DNA from: Candidatus Bathyarchaeota archaeon B23
GTDB lineage: Archaea; Thermoproteota; Bathyarchaeia; TCS64; B23
DNA: 7,123 nucleotides
Assembly (NCBI GenBank): GCA_001593875.1
Contig: LUCA01000046.1
Coordinates: 1 to 7,123, forward strand
Direction: 5' to 3'
Notes under the pieces: generated by a model
Told to the model about the DNA's origin: nothing
Databases searched by the model: none
What the model saw: the letters and a program-made list of their open reading frames with translations, nothing else
Made by a program: the position numbers and the translations under genes
Part shown: positions 4,929-7,123 of the stretch, one piece after another
How the letters are laid out: every line of letters starts with the position of its first letter
Numbering within the stretch: position 1 is the stretch's first letter

Positions 4929-6236
4929 TCAGGCTCCTTTTAGAAAGTTGGCTAGGATGTCCTCGAGGTCGGGTTTGATCAGCTCCCGCAGCTCGAAGGT
5001 GACGTGGACCACTGGCTTATTCAACCTCAGGAATCTCTCCAGGTGGCTGGGGGTTCCGAGGACGATGGTGTCGCACTCGACGGCGTTTATCGACTCCTCC
5101 AACTCCCTCATCTGCTCCCGCCCATAGCCCATGGAGGGTAGGACCTCCCTCAGCTGTCCATAGGCCTTGTAGACCTCCCTCAAGGTGCCGACGGCGTAGG
5201 GTCTGGGGTCGACGATCTCGGCCGCCCCATACTCCCTAGCGGCGACGTAGCCGGCGGCGTAACCCAATCCGCCGTGGGTGACCGTCGGCCCATCCTCGAC
5301 GACGAGCACTCTTCTACCCTCCACGAGCTCCGGCTTATCGACGGAGACGACCGACTCCGCCTCGATGAGGGGCGCCTTTGGATTCAGCCTCCTCAGGTTC
5401 CTCTTCACCGTCTCCACGGCCTCCCTCTCGGCGACGTTCACCTTGTTGACGATGAAGACGTCGGCCATCATAGCATTCACCGTCCCGGGGTAGGATCTCA
5501 ACTCATGTCCAGGCCTGAGGGGGTCCGCTACGACGATGTGGAGGTCTGGCTTGTAGAAGGGGAGGTCGTTGTTTCCGCCGTCCCAGACGATGATGTCGCC
5601 CTCCGTCTCAGCCCCCCTGAGGATGCGCTCGTAGTCGACGCCGGCGTAGAGGGGGACCTCCAGCCTGATGAGGGGCTCATACTCCTCCCGCTCCTCGATG
5701 GTGCACTCATAGCGCTCCAGGTCCTCGAGGCTTCCGAACCTCTGAACCGCCTGCTTAGCCAGGTCGCCGTAGGGCATGGGATGTCTGATGGCGACGGGCT
5801 TTAAGCCCTTAGACCTCAGTATGCGAAGCACCCTCCTGGTGACGGTGCTCTTCCCCGCCCCCGTTCTGACGGCGCAGACGGAGATGACGGGGAGCCTGGA
5901 CTCCAGCATCGTAGACTTGGGCCCTAGGAGCATGAAGTCGACTCCGGCCGCCAGAACCCTTGAGGCCTCCTGCATCACCTCCTCGTAGAGGAGGTCGCTG
6001 TAGGAGAGGACCGCCAGCTCTATGGTTTTCTCCTCCATCAGCCTCGGCAGCTCCTCCTCGGGGAGTATCGGTATGCCGTCGGGGTATCGCTCTCCCGCCA
6101 GCTCCGGTGGATAGGTTCGGCCGGCGATGTTGGGGAGCTGGGCGGCGGTGAAGGCCACCACCTCGTAGTCTGGGTTGTCCCTGAAGTAGTGGAAGTCCCT
6201 GCCGGCCGCCCCTAGAATGACGACTCTCCTAGGCAT
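4929..6236 (-). CDS. COG2403-type P-loop protein (predicted GTPase / cyclic 2,3-diphosphoglycerate synthetase-like)
   Basis: A 435-residue cytoplasmic protein. The N-terminal Rossmann-like part begins RRVVILGAAGRDFHYF (4-18). The P-loop is at 122-131, A-V-R-T-G-A-G-K-S-T, with alanine in place of the usual first glycine. Further motifs are RHPMPYGDL at about 151-159, a Walker B-like IIVWDGGNND at 215-224, an NKVN segment at 264-267 in the position of a G4-like base-recognition motif, and DGPTVTHGGLGY at about 315-326. The family is usually called predicted GTPase (COG2403) and is often named after cyclic 2,3-diphosphoglycerate synthetase, an ATP-dependent enzyme of methanogens; that specific reaction is not established here. 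It lies 55 bases downstream of an arginine-deiminase-type gene on the same strand, suggesting a role near arginine or carbamoyl metabolism. A TATA-like box about 30 bases before ATG 6236 could give it its own near-leaderless transcript. Confidence 0.85.
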   Translation of the reverse strand: MPRRVVILGAAGRDFHYFRDNPDYEVVAFTAAQLPNIAGRTYPPELAGERYPDGIPILPEEELPRLMEEKTIELAVLSYSDLLYEEVMQEASRVLAAGVDFMLLGPKSTMLESRLPVISVCAVRTGAGKSTVTRRVLRILRSKGLKPVAIRHPMPYGDLAKQAVQRFGSLEDLERYECTIEEREEYEPLIRLEVPLYAGVDYERILRGAETEGDIIVWDGGNNDLPFYKPDLHIVVADPLRPGHELRSYPGTVNAMMADVFIVNKVNVAEREAVETVKRNLRRLNPKAPLIEAESVVSVDKPELVEGRRVLVVEDGPTVTHGGLGYAAGYVAAREYGAAEIVDPRPYAVGTLREVYKAYGQLREVLPSMGYGREQMRELEESINAVECDTIVLGTPSHLERFLRLNKPVVHVTFELRELIKPDLEDILANFLKGA

Positions 6237-6260
6237 GCTGATGATCTATCTGGTGCAAAG

Positions 6261-6275
6261 GGAGATAAAGATTGT
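6261..6275 (-). promoter_or_regulatory. TATA-like promoter element of the COG2403 gene
   Basis: The minus strand carries acaatctttatctcc, with the TATA-like core ctttatct centred about 30 bases before ATG 6236. It lies in the 55-base gap after the deiminase gene, one of the most AT-rich stretches in the window. The spacing predicts transcription starting within a few bases of the ATG. No Shine-Dalgarno sequence is evident, consistent with leaderless translation. Confidence 0.5.
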
Positions 6276-6291
6276 TATGTTTAGAACATCG

Positions 6292-7123
6292 TCACCCGTC
6301 CCTCAGGATGGGGCAGGTCATGCAGTGGGGTCCGCCCCCTCCGAGGCTGAGCTGGCATCCAGGTATGCCGATGACATCGAAGCCCCTCTCCTCCAGCAGC
6401 TCCCTAACCCTCTCATTCCACTCGTAGGTGATGTACTTCCCGTCGCCCAGGCCCACGATGTTGGGGCCGAAGTTGCGGACCTCCCAGTCGTCGACGTAGA
6501 TGAGGTCGAAGCCCCTCTCCCTCAGGTAGTCCTCCACGAAGACGAGGCTTAGCTCCTCCCCCTCCCCGTAGACGTAGGCGGGATAGAGGTCGAGGGAGGG
6601 CTTGTGGAGGACGGCGAGGTCTGGGGCCAGGATCATCAACGCCCCATCCAGGTGGACTCGGAAGTTGGGCAGCGGGATCGCCACCAACTCCTTTACGGCT
6701 CTGCCCAACATCAGCCCTCTGACGGCCTCGACGCCCCCCTCGTTGGATCTGGGGCCGAAGCCGATGAGGAGGGTCTCGGGGTCGAGGTAGACCAGGTCTC
6801 CCCCCTCCAGGAGGGCTGGCCCCTCAACCCTGAGGGCTATGGGTATGCCCAGCCGCCTCATCGCCCTCTCGGCCAGCAGCGGCTCGGAGTATCGGGCCTG
6901 ATGCCGCATCCTCATCCTGATGGCCCCCAGCTTGGTGACGCTGCAGATATCCCTGGCGTAGACGAGGTCGGGCAGCCTCTCGGCTATGCGTCTATCCCCC
7001 TCATCCAGCAGGTCGCCCAACAGAAGAACCTCCACCCCCTCCCCCCTCAGGGCGTCGACGAAGGCGTCATGCTCCCGTTGGAACTCCCTCCAGTAGACGA
7101 TGTCCCTGAAGAGGTAGTCATCC
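6292..7123 (-). CDS. Compact arginine deiminase-type amidinotransferase-superfamily enzyme (5' end outside window)
   Basis: The frame is open from the right edge (first full codon at 7122) to a TGA at 6294-6292, giving at least 276 residues. GTG 7035 is internal: the upstream residues DDYLFRDIVYWREF and EHDAFVDALRGEGVEVL match the conserved N-terminal region of arginine deiminases. The whole active-site set is visible: Asp in YARD (codon 6951-6949), Glu in LEGGD (6807-6805), His and Asp in VHLDG (6654-6646), and the nucleophilic Cys in GGGGPHCMTCPI (6324-6322). The last motif closely resembles the C-terminus of bacterial ArcA. The expected reaction is arginine to citrulline plus ammonia. Only about 25 residues separate the EVLL strand from YARD, so the helical insertion of classical enzymes (about 400 residues) is absent. 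A related guanidino-group hydrolase or amidinotransferase is possible. The COG2403 gene follows 55 bases downstream. Confidence 0.87.
   Translation of the reverse strand, partial: DDYLFRDIVYWREFQREHDAFVDALRGEGVEVLLLGDLLDEGDRRIAERLPDLVYARDICSVTKLGAIRMRMRHQARYSEPLLAERAMRRLGIPIALRVEGPALLEGGDLVYLDPETLLIGFGPRSNEGGVEAVRGLMLGRAVKELVAIPLPNFRVHLDGALMILAPDLAVLHKPSLDLYPAYVYGEGEELSLVFVEDYLRERGFDLIYVDDWEVRNFGPNIVGLGDGKYITYEWNERVRELLEERGFDVIGIPGCQLSLGGGGPHCMTCPILRDG

Noticed and set aside
5274..5804. 176-codon open frame on the + strand
   Set aside because: It is antisense to the conserved middle of the COG2403 gene and rich in Asp, Leu, Val and His, a typical mirror of GC-biased codons; no recognisable domain.
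1..7123. CRISPR arrays, tRNA or rRNA genes, transposases, long direct or inverted repeats
   Set aside because: Nothing repeat-like, cloverleaf-like or transposase-like was found by reading; the window is almost entirely accounted for by protein genes.

Overview
This 7.1 kb window is dense, GC-rich and very probably archaeal. It carries eight essentially complete protein-coding genes and two cut by the window edges. No rRNA, tRNA, insertion sequence, CRISPR array or long repeat was seen, and no gene-free stretch exceeds about 120 bases. The archaeal reading rests on four points. Short AT-rich TATA-like boxes lie about 25-30 bases upstream of start codons (near 140, 3008, 4058 and 6266), as expected for leaderless or near-leaderless transcripts. 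GTG and TTG starts are common. AGG is heavily used for arginine. Several families are ones I associate with archaea: the COG2403 predicted GTPase, an archaeal-type GNAT and an M55 D-aminopeptidase. A thermophilic TACK-type lineage (Bathyarchaeia or another Thermoproteota group) is my guess, not a demonstrated placement.

Left part (1-1203, + strand): the C-terminal tail of an unidentified gene, then a zinc-dependent medium-chain dehydrogenase with all catalytic and structural zinc ligands. It meets the next gene tail to tail with a 16-base 3' overlap.

Middle (1188-4030, - strand): a compact run read right to left. It comprises a 40-residue zinc-ribbon microprotein, an M55 D-aminopeptidase (TTG start), a membrane-anchored TlpA-like thioredoxin, a CcdA-like membrane reductant carrier and a GNAT acetyltransferase. 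The last three genes abut or overlap and are very likely translationally coupled. TlpA and CcdA form a recognisable pair in which CcdA passes electrons across the membrane to the extracytoplasmic WCPYC thioredoxin. The links to the D-aminopeptidase and the acetyltransferase are positional only.

Right part (4053-7123): a near-symmetric TATA element sits between the divergent zinc-ribbon gene and a PurN-like formyltransferase (+ strand). The formyltransferase converges with a COG2403 P-loop protein (often labelled cyclic 2,3-diphosphoglycerate synthetase-like). That gene lies just downstream of a compact arginine-deiminase-type enzyme running off the right edge. The deiminase has the full Asp/Glu/His-x-Asp/Cys catalytic set but lacks the helical insertion of classical arginine deiminases. 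This pairing suggests arginine or carbamoyl-group metabolism, and it is the most interesting context in the window.
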